From: Rhodospirillales bacterium
GTDB lineage: Bacteria > Pseudomonadota > Alphaproteobacteria > Micavibrionales > UBA2020
Assembly: GCA_023266795.1 (NCBI GenBank)
Contig: JAHFPI010000061.1
Location: forward strand, 4,837 to 10,117
Direction of reading: 5' to 3'
DNA length: 5,281 bases
Part shown: in pieces, positions 1 to 5,221 of the stretch
Numbering within the stretch: the stretch's first letter is position 1
Layout of the letters: each line of letters opens with the position of its first letter
Position numbers and translations under genes: made by a program
Notes under the pieces: generated by a model
Told to the model about the DNA's origin: nothing
Databases searched by the model: none
The model's input: only the letters and a program-made list of their open reading frames with translations

Positions 1-50
1 TGTTCGGCCGCGTTGCGTCGCGCTGCCGCTATTTATTGGGGATGCTCTGA
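1..50 (+). CDS. C-terminal end of upstream gene, possibly D-alanyl-D-alanine carboxypeptidase (partial)
   Basis: From base 3 this frame reads FGRVASRCRYLLGML and stops at TGA 48-50; the rest of the gene lies outside the window. The identification is an inference. In Alphaproteobacteria a DacC-type penicillin-binding carboxypeptidase commonly precedes tmk, and such proteins often end in a short amphipathic tail beginning with an FFGR-like motif, which FGRV resembles. Fifteen residues are too few to prove homology. The stop lies 2 nt before the TTG start of the thymidylate kinase gene, so the two are probably co-transcribed and translationally coupled. The other two forward frames are also open here, so the choice of frame rests on the stop position and the FGR motif. 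Confidence 0.4.
   Translation, partial: FGRVASRCRYLLGML
38..42 (+). promoter_or_regulatory. Ribosome binding site for the TTG-initiated tmk
   Basis: GGGGA lies 10 nt upstream of the TTG at 53. No in-frame ATG or GTG lies between the window start and this TTG, and the protein begins with the expected MKKGIFITLEGGEG pattern. The weak start codon, placed just behind the upstream stop codon, suggests that initiation depends partly on translation of the preceding gene. Confidence 0.5.
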
Positions 51-52
51 AG

Positions 53-766
53 TTGAAAAAAGGCATTTTTATCACGCTGGAAGGCGGGGAGGGGACGGGC
101 AAGAGCACGCAGATCAAGCTTTTGCAGGAGGCTCTTTCCGGAGAGGGGATAAATGTCCTGACGACGCGCGAGCCCGGCGGCACGCCGCAGGCGGAGCGCA
201 TCCGCAATCTTTTATTGCCGGGAGACAGCGGTTCATTCGACCCCATGACAGAGGCTTTATTGCTTTTTGCCGCGCGGCGCGAGCATCTGGTGAAAAAGAT
301 ATGGCCAGCCCTGAAAGAGGGGCAGTGGGTGATCTCCGACCGTTTTGCGGATTCCTCCCGCGCTTTTCAGGGCTATGGCATGGGTCTCGATATGCAGGTG
401 ATTGAAAATCTTTACAAGATGGTGGCGGGGGATTTTCAGCCGGACTTGACGTTTATTTTCGATCTCGATCCGGAAATAGGCATCCAGCGTTCCATGCAGC
501 GGCTCACCAGCATCGTCGGTCTGACGAAGGAAGACCGTTACGAGCGCATGGGGCTGGCGTTTCACCGCAGGCTGCGCAAGGGCTTTTTGGAGATTGCCAA
601 AAATTTTCCCGAGCGCTGCGTTGTTATCGACGCCACGCAGGAAATCAAGAGGATTCAGGTGCAGCTGCAGCAGCATATCTGGCAGCGTCTCCGCGAACGT
701 TCAAAAAACAAGCCGGTTGCAAAAAAGAAGCAAATACTGAGAAAACGGCGGAGCCAGAATGCCTAA
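53..766 (+). CDS. tmk: Thymidylate kinase (dTMP kinase)
   Basis: This cytosolic enzyme phosphorylates dTMP to dTDP with ATP, an essential step in dTTP supply. The 237-residue product has a Walker A P-loop, GGEGTGKST, at residues 11-19. TREPGGT at 38-44 and the DR pair at 96-97, followed by DSSRAFQGYG, are the dTMP-binding signatures of the family. An arginine-containing lid region spans roughly 145-165 (RSMQR through DRYER). The start is TTG at 53, supported by the P-loop position and a GGGGA upstream. The protein is longer than the usual 205-215 residues because of a Lys/Arg-rich tail from about 211 (SKNKPVAKKKQILRKRRSQNA) encoded by A-rich DNA. The last 8 nt overlap holB, which fits the conserved tmk-holB pairing and coupled translation. 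Confidence 0.97.
   Translation: MKKGIFITLEGGEGTGKSTQIKLLQEALSGEGINVLTTREPGGTPQAERIRNLLLPGDSGSFDPMTEALLLFAARREHLVKKIWPALKEGQWVISDRFADSSRAFQGYGMGLDMQVIENLYKMVAGDFQPDLTFIFDLDPEIGIQRSMQRLTSIVGLTKEDRYERMGLAFHRRLRKGFLEIAKNFPERCVVIDATQEIKRIQVQLQQHIWQRLRERSKNKPVAKKKQILRKRRSQNA
747..753 (+). promoter_or_regulatory. Ribosome binding site for holB inside the tmk tail
   Basis: GGCGGAG ends 5 nt before the ATG at 759. It lies within the last codons of tmk and supports this ATG as the holB start despite the 8-nt overlap. Confidence 0.5.
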
Positions 767-1937
767 TCTTTTTGCTGATGATGAAACGGATGTTTTTGAT
801 GCCGTCGGGCAGGAAGTCGACGAGGCGACGCCTGCGGCACTGGTGGAGCTGACTCCCCGCACCAATCCGGATTTCTTCGGCCATGACGGCGTCGAGAAGC
901 CCCTGTTGCAGGATTTTCTGGCCGGACGCCTGCCGCATGCGCTGGTGCTGGCGGGGCCGCCGGGGATCGGCAAGGCGACGCTGGCGTTCCGGCTGGCGCG
1001 GTTTTTGTTTTCACAGGGTGATGAGACGCAGGGCGCAGGTCTCTTCGGCGATGTCGCGCCGCCCGCCAGCCTTTATGTTTCACCGGAGCATCCGGCATTC
1101 CGCCGCGTCGCTTCCTCCGGCCATGCGGATCTGGTGACGATCGAGCGTGAGTTTGACGAGAAAAAAGGCCGGCTGAAAACAGAAATCTCCGTGGAAGCGG
1201 TGCGCCGCATACATCCTTTCCTGCACATGACGGCGGCGGAGGGCGGCTGGCGCGTGGTCATCGTCGACAGCGCCGAATATCTCAACGCCAGCAGCCAGAA
1301 CGCGCTGCTCAAGATTCTCGAGGAGCCGCCGAAAAAAACAGTCCTCATCCTGACCACCAGCCAGCCCGGCAGTTTTCTGCCGACCATCCGCTCCCGTTGC
1401 CGGATGATTCATATGGAGCCGCTGCCGGAAAAGATTATCGGCACGCTGCTGGATAGAATGGCGCCGGGGCTGGCGCTGGACGAAAAAGCCGTCCTCAGCC
1501 GTTTGGCGCAGGGCAGTATCGGCAAGGCTTTGCAGTTTTATCAGGACGACGGCGTGGCGCTCTACCGCGAACTGCTGGGCGTTCTTGCCGCCATGCCGGA
1601 GATCGATATGGTGGAAGTGCATAAGCTCGCCGAAAAACTCGGCAAATACGGCGCAGAGCAGAGCTATGCCACCGCCACGGAAATTATGACCGGCTGGTGC
1701 GAACGTCAGGCGCGCGCCACGGCGCGGGGGCAGTCGCCGGCGGATGTTATTTCCGGCGACGCGGCGGTTTTTCAGAAAATCAACGGCGCCTATCCGCCCG
1801 GGCATTTTTTCCGCGCCTGGGAAAAAATATCGCAGCTCGTTTTGCAGACGGAAATCTATAACCTCGACAAAAAACAGGCCATCATCGGCGCATTCCTCGC
1901 GCTGCAAAAGCCGGATTATCAGGGATTGAACATATGA
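759..1937 (+). CDS. holB: DNA polymerase III subunit delta prime
   Basis: Delta prime is the stator subunit of the clamp-loader complex (with delta and DnaX) that places the beta sliding clamp on primed DNA. The product has 392 residues. An acidic N-terminal stretch (about 1-30) precedes the AAA+ fold, which opens with NPDFFGHDGVEKPL. GRLPHALVLAGPPGIGKAT at about 56-74 contains a P-loop whose usual Thr/Ser after Lys is Ala73. A Walker B-like strand, VVIVDSAEYLN, lies at 166-176, followed by NALLKILEEPP at 181-191. The clamp-loader SRC motif is at 212-214 (TIRSRCR). The C-terminal helical collar domain is poorly conserved. The Zn-binding cysteine cluster of E. coli HolB is absent: between the P-loop and SRC there is no cysteine. 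The gene overlaps tmk by 8 nt and metG by 4 nt. Confidence 0.95.
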   Translation: MPNLFADDETDVFDAVGQEVDEATPAALVELTPRTNPDFFGHDGVEKPLLQDFLAGRLPHALVLAGPPGIGKATLAFRLARFLFSQGDETQGAGLFGDVAPPASLYVSPEHPAFRRVASSGHADLVTIEREFDEKKGRLKTEISVEAVRRIHPFLHMTAAEGGWRVVIVDSAEYLNASSQNALLKILEEPPKKTVLILTTSQPGSFLPTIRSRCRMIHMEPLPEKIIGTLLDRMAPGLALDEKAVLSRLAQGSIGKALQFYQDDGVALYRELLGVLAAMPEIDMVEVHKLAEKLGKYGAEQSYATATEIMTGWCERQARATARGQSPADVISGDAAVFQKINGAYPPGHFFRAWEKISQLVLQTEIYNLDKKQAIIGAFLALQKPDYQGLNI

Positions 1938-3514
1938 AGAGTTTTTATATCAGCACCGCCATCTCCTATGCCAACGCCGCGCCGCATATCGGCCACGCCT
2001 ATGAAGCCATCGGCGCGGACGTCATGGCGCGGTTCAAGCGGCTGGACGGTTACGACGTCTATTTCGTGACCGGCACGGACGAGCATGGCCAGAAGGTCGA
2101 AAAATCCGCACAGCTGGCGGGAAAAAAACCGCAGCAATTCGTCGATGAAGTCGCGGCGCTGTTCGAGGGGATGTGCCGGTCGATGAACGTCTCCTATGAC
2201 CAGTTCATCCGCACCACGGCGGAGTCCCACAAGAAATCCTGTCAGGCAATCTGGAAGAAGATGGAGGAAAAAGGCGATATTTACCTGAACAAATACGCCG
2301 GCTGGTATTCCACGCGCGACGAGGCTTTTTATACCGAGGCCGACCTGACGACGCTGCCGAACGGCAAAAAAATATCCACCGAAACAAAAACCGAAGTGGA
2401 ATGGATGGAGGAGGAAAGCTATTTCTTCCGGCTTTCCGCCTATACCGACAAGCTGCTGGCGCTTTACGAACAGCAGCCTGATTTTGTGCAGCCGGGCTTT
2501 CGCAAAAACGAAGTCGTCAGCTTTGTTAAGCAGGGTTTGCGGGATTTGTCGGTCTCGCGCACGACGTTCGACTGGGGCGTGCCTGTGCCGGGCGCGCTGA
2601 AGCATATTATGTATGTCTGGGTCGATGCGCTGACCAATTACATCACCGCGCTTGGCTATCCCGACACGAACGCTGAGAAGTTTAAAAAATACTGGCCGTG
2701 CGACGTGCACCTGATAGGCAAGGATATTATCCGCTTCCATGCGATTTATTGGCCGGCGTTCCTGATGTCGGCGGGCATTCCGGTGCAGAAGCGCGTGTTC
2801 GGCCATGGTTTCCTGCTCACCGAAGGCGAAAAAATGTCCAAGTCCCTCGGTAACGTGATTTCGCCGGAAAACCTGATTGTGAAATACGGCGTCGACCAGT
2901 CGCGCTATGCGCTGATGCGCGAGGCGACTTTCGGGCAGGACGGCGATATCTCCTATACGCTGATGACCACACGCATCAACGCCGAGCTGGCGAACAACCT
3001 CGGCAACCTTGTGCAGCGCACGCTGTCGATGATTGCCAAAAATTGCGACGCAAAAGTGCCGACGCCGGGCATTCTCGAGGACGTTGACAAAGCCCTGCTG
3101 CAAAAAGCGGGGCAGGCGATGCTGGTCGCCGTGCGGGCGGAGTTCGAAAAAATGCAGTTCAGCAAGGCCATTGAGGAATTTATCTCCGTGTCGCACGCCG
3201 CCAACCTGTATATCGACGAGCAGGCGCCGTGGACGCTGAAGAAAACCGATCCGGCGCGCATGGCGACGGTGCTGTATGTGCTGGCCGAAGTCATCCGCAA
3301 TCTGGGGCTGATTATCCAGCCGTTCACGCCGGTGGCGGCGCAGAAAATCCTCGATCAGGTGGCGGTCGCGGCCAATGAACGCGATTTCGGCTTTATCGGC
3401 GAGGCTCATGCGCTGAAAGCGGGAATGCCGCTGCCCGCGCCGTCGGGCGTGTTTCCGCGTATTATTGAAGACACTGCGAATAGCAGTGGCTCCGCTGCGG
3501 CGAAAACGGCCTGA
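1934..3514 (+). CDS. metG: Methionyl-tRNA synthetase
   Basis: This class I aminoacyl-tRNA synthetase charges elongator and initiator tRNA-Met using ATP. The 526-residue product starts MKSFYISTAISYANAAPHIGH, with the HIGH signature at residues 18-21. VTGTDEHGQKV at about 45-55 is typical of the family. The connective peptide is short (GWYSTRDEAFYTEADL, about 123-138) and has no CxxC zinc knuckles, which marks the zinc-free form. FDWGVPVPG at 212-220 and VWVDALTNY at 228-236 are catalytic-domain signatures. KMSKS is at 300-304, followed by the helical anticodon-binding domain. No C-terminal Trbp111-type tRNA-binding domain is present; the protein ends in a low-complexity Ser/Ala tail. The ATG overlaps the holB stop as ATGA, and AGGGA 8 nt upstream is a good ribosome binding site. 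The tatD-like gene follows after 2 nt. Confidence 0.98.
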   Translation: MKSFYISTAISYANAAPHIGHAYEAIGADVMARFKRLDGYDVYFVTGTDEHGQKVEKSAQLAGKKPQQFVDEVAALFEGMCRSMNVSYDQFIRTTAESHKKSCQAIWKKMEEKGDIYLNKYAGWYSTRDEAFYTEADLTTLPNGKKISTETKTEVEWMEEESYFFRLSAYTDKLLALYEQQPDFVQPGFRKNEVVSFVKQGLRDLSVSRTTFDWGVPVPGALKHIMYVWVDALTNYITALGYPDTNAEKFKKYWPCDVHLIGKDIIRFHAIYWPAFLMSAGIPVQKRVFGHGFLLTEGEKMSKSLGNVISPENLIVKYGVDQSRYALMREATFGQDGDISYTLMTTRINAELANNLGNLVQRTLSMIAKNCDAKVPTPGILEDVDKALLQKAGQAMLVAVRAEFEKMQFSKAIEEFISVSHAANLYIDEQAPWTLKKTDPARMATVLYVLAEVIRNLGLIIQPFTPVAAQKILDQVAVAANERDFGFIGEAHALKAGMPLPAPSGVFPRIIEDTANSSGSAAAKTA

Positions 3515-3516
3515 CC

Positions 3517-4311
3517 ATGCTTGTCGATAGCCATTGCCATCTCGATGATGATGATTTTGCGGAAGAGGGGGTGAGCGAGATCGTCAGCCGCGCCCGTTCG
3601 GCGGGGGTCGGGCACTTCCTGACCATCTGCACGCGCATTGCCGCGTTTGACAGGATTATGGCCGTTGCCAATCAGTCGCCGCTGATTCACTGCACAGTAG
3701 GCACGCATCCGCACCATGCGGAGGAGGACTCCGAGCTTAACGTCACTCCGGCTGAAATCATCGCCTATACAAAAAGCCCGAAGGTCGTCGGCATCGGCGA
3801 GACGGGGCTGGATTACCACTACAACCATTCACCGCCCGAAAAGCAGCAGAAGGTTTTCGCCGCGCATATCGAGGCGGGGCTGGCTGCTGATCTGCCGCTG
3901 GTCATCCATACCCGCACGGCGGACGACGACACGCTCCGCCTGATGCATGATGTCGGTGGCGGCAAAGCGCGGGGGGTGATGCACTGCTTCAGCGGCGGGC
4001 CAAGGCTGGCGGAAGAGTCGCTGGCGCTCGGGTTTTATATTTCCTTCTCGGGGATTATCACTTTTAAAAAGGCCGACGAGCTGCGCGAGGTGGTGAAGCA
4101 GGTGCCGCTGGAGCGCATCCTTGTCGAAACCGACGCGCCCTGGCTCGCGCCGCTGCCGTATCGCGGCAAGCGCAACGAGCCGTCTTATGTCGTCTATACG
4201 GCGCAGATGGTGGCGCAGCTGAAGGCCGTTTCCGTCGAAGAAGTCGCGGAGAAAACCACGGACAACTTCTTCCGGTTGTTTAGCAAAATTCAGCGCGCGG
4301 GTGCAGCATGA
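3517..4311 (+). CDS. tatD: TatD/YcfH-family metal-dependent hydrolase
   Basis: This is a cytosolic TIM-barrel hydrolase of the amidohydrolase superfamily. Characterised TatD proteins are metal-dependent DNases; the substrate of this one is not known. The product has 264 residues, the normal length. Metal ligands are recognisable in order: HxH in VDSHCHLD (His6, His8), Glu95 in IGETGLDY, His131 in VIHTR, His156 in MHCFSG and Asp206 in ETDAPWLAP. GTHPH at 62-66 is also diagnostic. The gene begins 2 nt after the metG stop. The association tmk-holB-ycfH also occurs in E. coli, so this is more likely the YcfH-type paralogue than the TatD encoded beside the tat translocon genes; the symbol is therefore a family label. 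Its last 17 bases (to the stop) are part of an 18-bp sequence repeated 128 bp downstream. Confidence 0.93.
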   Translation: MLVDSHCHLDDDDFAEEGVSEIVSRARSAGVGHFLTICTRIAAFDRIMAVANQSPLIHCTVGTHPHHAEEDSELNVTPAEIIAYTKSPKVVGIGETGLDYHYNHSPPEKQQKVFAAHIEAGLAADLPLVIHTRTADDDTLRLMHDVGGGKARGVMHCFSGGPRLAEESLALGFYISFSGIITFKKADELREVVKQVPLERILVETDAPWLAPLPYRGKRNEPSYVVYTAQMVAQLKAVSVEEVAEKTTDNFFRLFSKIQRAGAA

Positions 4312-4312
4312 A
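4295..4312 (+). repeat. 18-bp direct repeat, copy 1 (tatD end)
   Basis: GCGCGGGTGCAGCATGAA here is identical to 4423-4440. Matching stops on both sides (C4294 versus G4422; G4313 versus A4441). This copy supplies the last codons and TGA stop of the tatD-like gene, together with an ATG at 4308 that overlaps that stop. The pair looks like a duplication made when the intervening 110 bp arrived. Confidence 0.85.
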
Positions 4313-4439
4313 GATTGATATTTTATTCATACACGCCACCCCCGCGCAGGCGGGGGTCTGGCATCTTCATAAATGGCGGCTCTGCCGCGTGCCGGATGCC
4401 CGCCTGCGCGGGCATGGCGCGGGCGCGGGTGCAGCATGA
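4308..4439 (+). CDS. 43-codon open frame spanning the palindromic insert (possible coupling mini-ORF)
   Basis: ATG at 4308 overlaps the tatD-like stop as ATGA. The frame stays open across the whole insert and stops at TGA 4437-4439, which overlaps the hydrolase ATG at 4436 as a second ATGA. The 43-residue peptide starts MKIDILFIHATPAQAGVWHL and ends GAGAGAA, the last four residues repeating the tatD C-terminus in the duplicated segment. Phrases such as TPAQAG and PDARLRG are what palindromic repeats of this kind typically encode when read through, so the peptide probably has no function of its own. Its possible role is to keep ribosomes moving from tatD to the hydrolase gene. No Shine-Dalgarno sequence precedes either ATG, which fits reinitiation rather than independent starts. 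It could also be a chance open frame, since GC-rich repeats have few stops. Confidence 0.3.
   Translation: MKIDILFIHATPAQAGVWHLHKWRLCRVPDARLRGHGAGAGAA
4334..4419. repeat. Palindromic intergenic repeat element with two arm hairpins
   Basis: Two 30-nt arms, 4334-4363 and 4390-4419, are inverted copies matching at 25 of 30 positions. Each arm is itself a perfect 8-bp hairpin with a 4-nt loop. In the left arm, ACCCCCGC (4338-4345) and GCGGGGGT (4350-4357) flank loop GCAG. In the right arm, ATGCCCGC (4396-4403) and GCGGGCAT (4408-4415) flank loop CTGC. A third small hairpin, GCGGC-TCT-GCCGC (4376-4388), sits between them. The CCCGCGCAGGCGGG core resembles the dispersed palindromes of many proteobacterial genomes (REP- or MITE-like), so other copies are expected elsewhere in the chromosome. 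No protein of its own is needed; such elements are moved in trans, if at all. No T-run follows the hairpins, so a rho-independent terminator is unlikely. Confidence 0.8.
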
Positions 4440-4440
4440 A
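4423..4440 (+). repeat. 18-bp direct repeat, copy 2 (hydrolase start)
   Basis: This is the second copy of GCGCGGGTGCAGCATGAA, offset by 128 bp from the first. It supplies the ATG at 4436 and the first two codons (MK) of the metallo-hydrolase gene. Joining the sequence before copy 1 to the sequence after copy 2 through a single copy restores a plain ATGA overlap between the tatD-like gene and the hydrolase. That is the expected ancestral junction. Confidence 0.85.
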
Positions 4441-5221
4441 AGTCACCATCCTCGGCTGCGGGGCGTCGCTGGGAACGCCGGCGGGAGGCGGGTTCTGGGG
4501 CAAGTGCGATCCGGACGAACCCAAAAACCACCGCACCCGCGCCTCCATCCTCGTGCAGTCGGAAACGACGGATGTGCTGGTGGATACGACGGTTGACCTG
4601 CGCACGCACCTCAACCGCCTGAATCTCAAGAAAATGGACGGCGTGCTGATCAGTCACGCCCATTCGGACCATGTGAACGGCGTCGATGACCTGAAGGTGA
4701 TTTCCTATCACAGCAACAAGCTGATCGATATTTACAGCAATTCAGAGACGCTGGAGGAAATGGACCGCCGCTGGCCGTATCTTTTCAGGCCGAAGGCGGA
4801 CGGCATCTATGTCGAGTTCCTCAAGAAAAACCCCATCGGCAACTATCAGAAATTCCGCATCGGCGACATTGATATTGAAAGCTTCGAACAGGATCACAAG
4901 ACCTGCCAATCCCTCGGCTTCCGCTTCGGCAAGCTGGCCTACAGCGTCGATGTGGCGGACCTGAACGCGCAGTCGCTGGCGGCGCTGCATGGCATTGAAA
5001 CATGGATCGTCGACGCGGCGGCCTACGAGAAGGAAGCCATCCTGACCCACGCCAATATCCAGCGGATTAAAAAATGGGTGGAGATCCTCAAGCCGAAAAT
5101 GACCTACCTCACCGTCCTCACCACCCACATGGATTACCACACGCTATGCGCCGAACTCCCCCCGCACATCCAACCGGCCTATGACGGCATGGTGATTGAT
5201 ATGGAGGGGAACAGGAGATGA
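4436..5221 (+). CDS. PhnP-like metallo-beta-lactamase-fold hydrolase
   Basis: This is a probable cytosolic metal-dependent phosphodiesterase or hydrolase of the COG1235/PhnP-like family; the physiological substrate is unknown. No phn genes lie nearby, so a role in phosphonate breakdown is not implied. The product has 261 residues from ATG 4436, beginning MKVTILGCGASLGTPAGGGFWG as relatives do; the in-frame ATG at 4373 lies in the repeat and would add 21 unrelated residues. The metal-binding HxHxDH motif is at 74-79 (SHAHSDHVNGVDDLK). Further candidate ligands are His154 (EQDHKTCQSLGFRFG) and Asp172 (YSVDVADLN). The C-terminal signature ELPPHIQPAYDGM is at 240-252. In the preceding segment, LTVLTTHMDY, the His sits later than in relatives. 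C24DPDEPKN matches the family N-terminus. Translation probably relies on coupling, because no Shine-Dalgarno sequence precedes the start. Confidence 0.92.
   Translation: MKVTILGCGASLGTPAGGGFWGKCDPDEPKNHRTRASILVQSETTDVLVDTTVDLRTHLNRLNLKKMDGVLISHAHSDHVNGVDDLKVISYHSNKLIDIYSNSETLEEMDRRWPYLFRPKADGIYVEFLKKNPIGNYQKFRIGDIDIESFEQDHKTCQSLGFRFGKLAYSVDVADLNAQSLAALHGIETWIVDAAAYEKEAILTHANIQRIKKWVEILKPKMTYLTVLTTHMDYHTLCAELPPHIQPAYDGMVIDMEGNRR
5203..5210 (+). promoter_or_regulatory. Shine-Dalgarno-like GGAGGGGA at the end of the hydrolase gene
   Basis: GGAGGGGA lies 7 nt upstream of the ATG at 5218, within the last codons of the hydrolase gene. A second AGGAG (5213-5217) directly abuts the ATG and is too close to act. 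A strong ribosome binding site here implies that a further gene begins, or once began, at 5218. Confidence 0.45.

Noticed and set aside
13..405. Plus-strand frame overlapping the start of tmk
   Set aside because: It is a shifted-frame shadow of tmk with Arg/Gly/Ala-rich sequence and no motif; the tmk frame carries the P-loop and DR signature.
721..727. A AAA AAG slippery heptamer in the tmk tail, in the right phase for -1 frameshifting
   Set aside because: A -1 shift enters a frame that is neither tmk nor holB (holB would need +1 or -2). No stimulatory hairpin is evident, and A-runs are expected from the Lys-rich tail.
1080..1907. Minus-strand open frame (275 codons) opposite holB
   Set aside because: It is antisense to a well-supported holB with intact motifs. 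Its composition is Arg/His-rich and low in information, with no recognisable domain.
1919..3409. Long minus-strand open frame (496 codons) opposite metG
   Set aside because: It lies fully antisense to an unambiguous methionyl-tRNA synthetase. The His/Arg-rich composition is what antisense reading of GC-rich codons gives, and no family motif is visible.
4334..4419. The hairpins as a rho-independent terminator between tatD and the hydrolase
   Set aside because: No T-run follows either stem, and the next gene starts within 20 bases. The stems match a dispersed palindromic repeat better.
4334..4419. CRISPR array or tRNA
   Set aside because: There are only two inverted arms, with no regular direct repeats and spacers. 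The cloverleaf-like appearance lacks an anticodon arm, T-loop or acceptor-stem pattern.
4373..4435. Upstream ATG (4373) as the hydrolase start, adding 21 residues
   Set aside because: The extension (MAALPRAGCPPARAW...) is read out of the palindromic repeat, and family members begin at the MKVTILGCGAS equivalent. ATG 4436 also forms the ATGA overlap.
53..5221. A novel defence or biosynthetic system
   Set aside because: All complete genes are recognisable housekeeping families in a conserved order; nothing suggests an undescribed multi-gene system. The unusual content is confined to the repeat at the tatD/hydrolase junction and the window's right edge.
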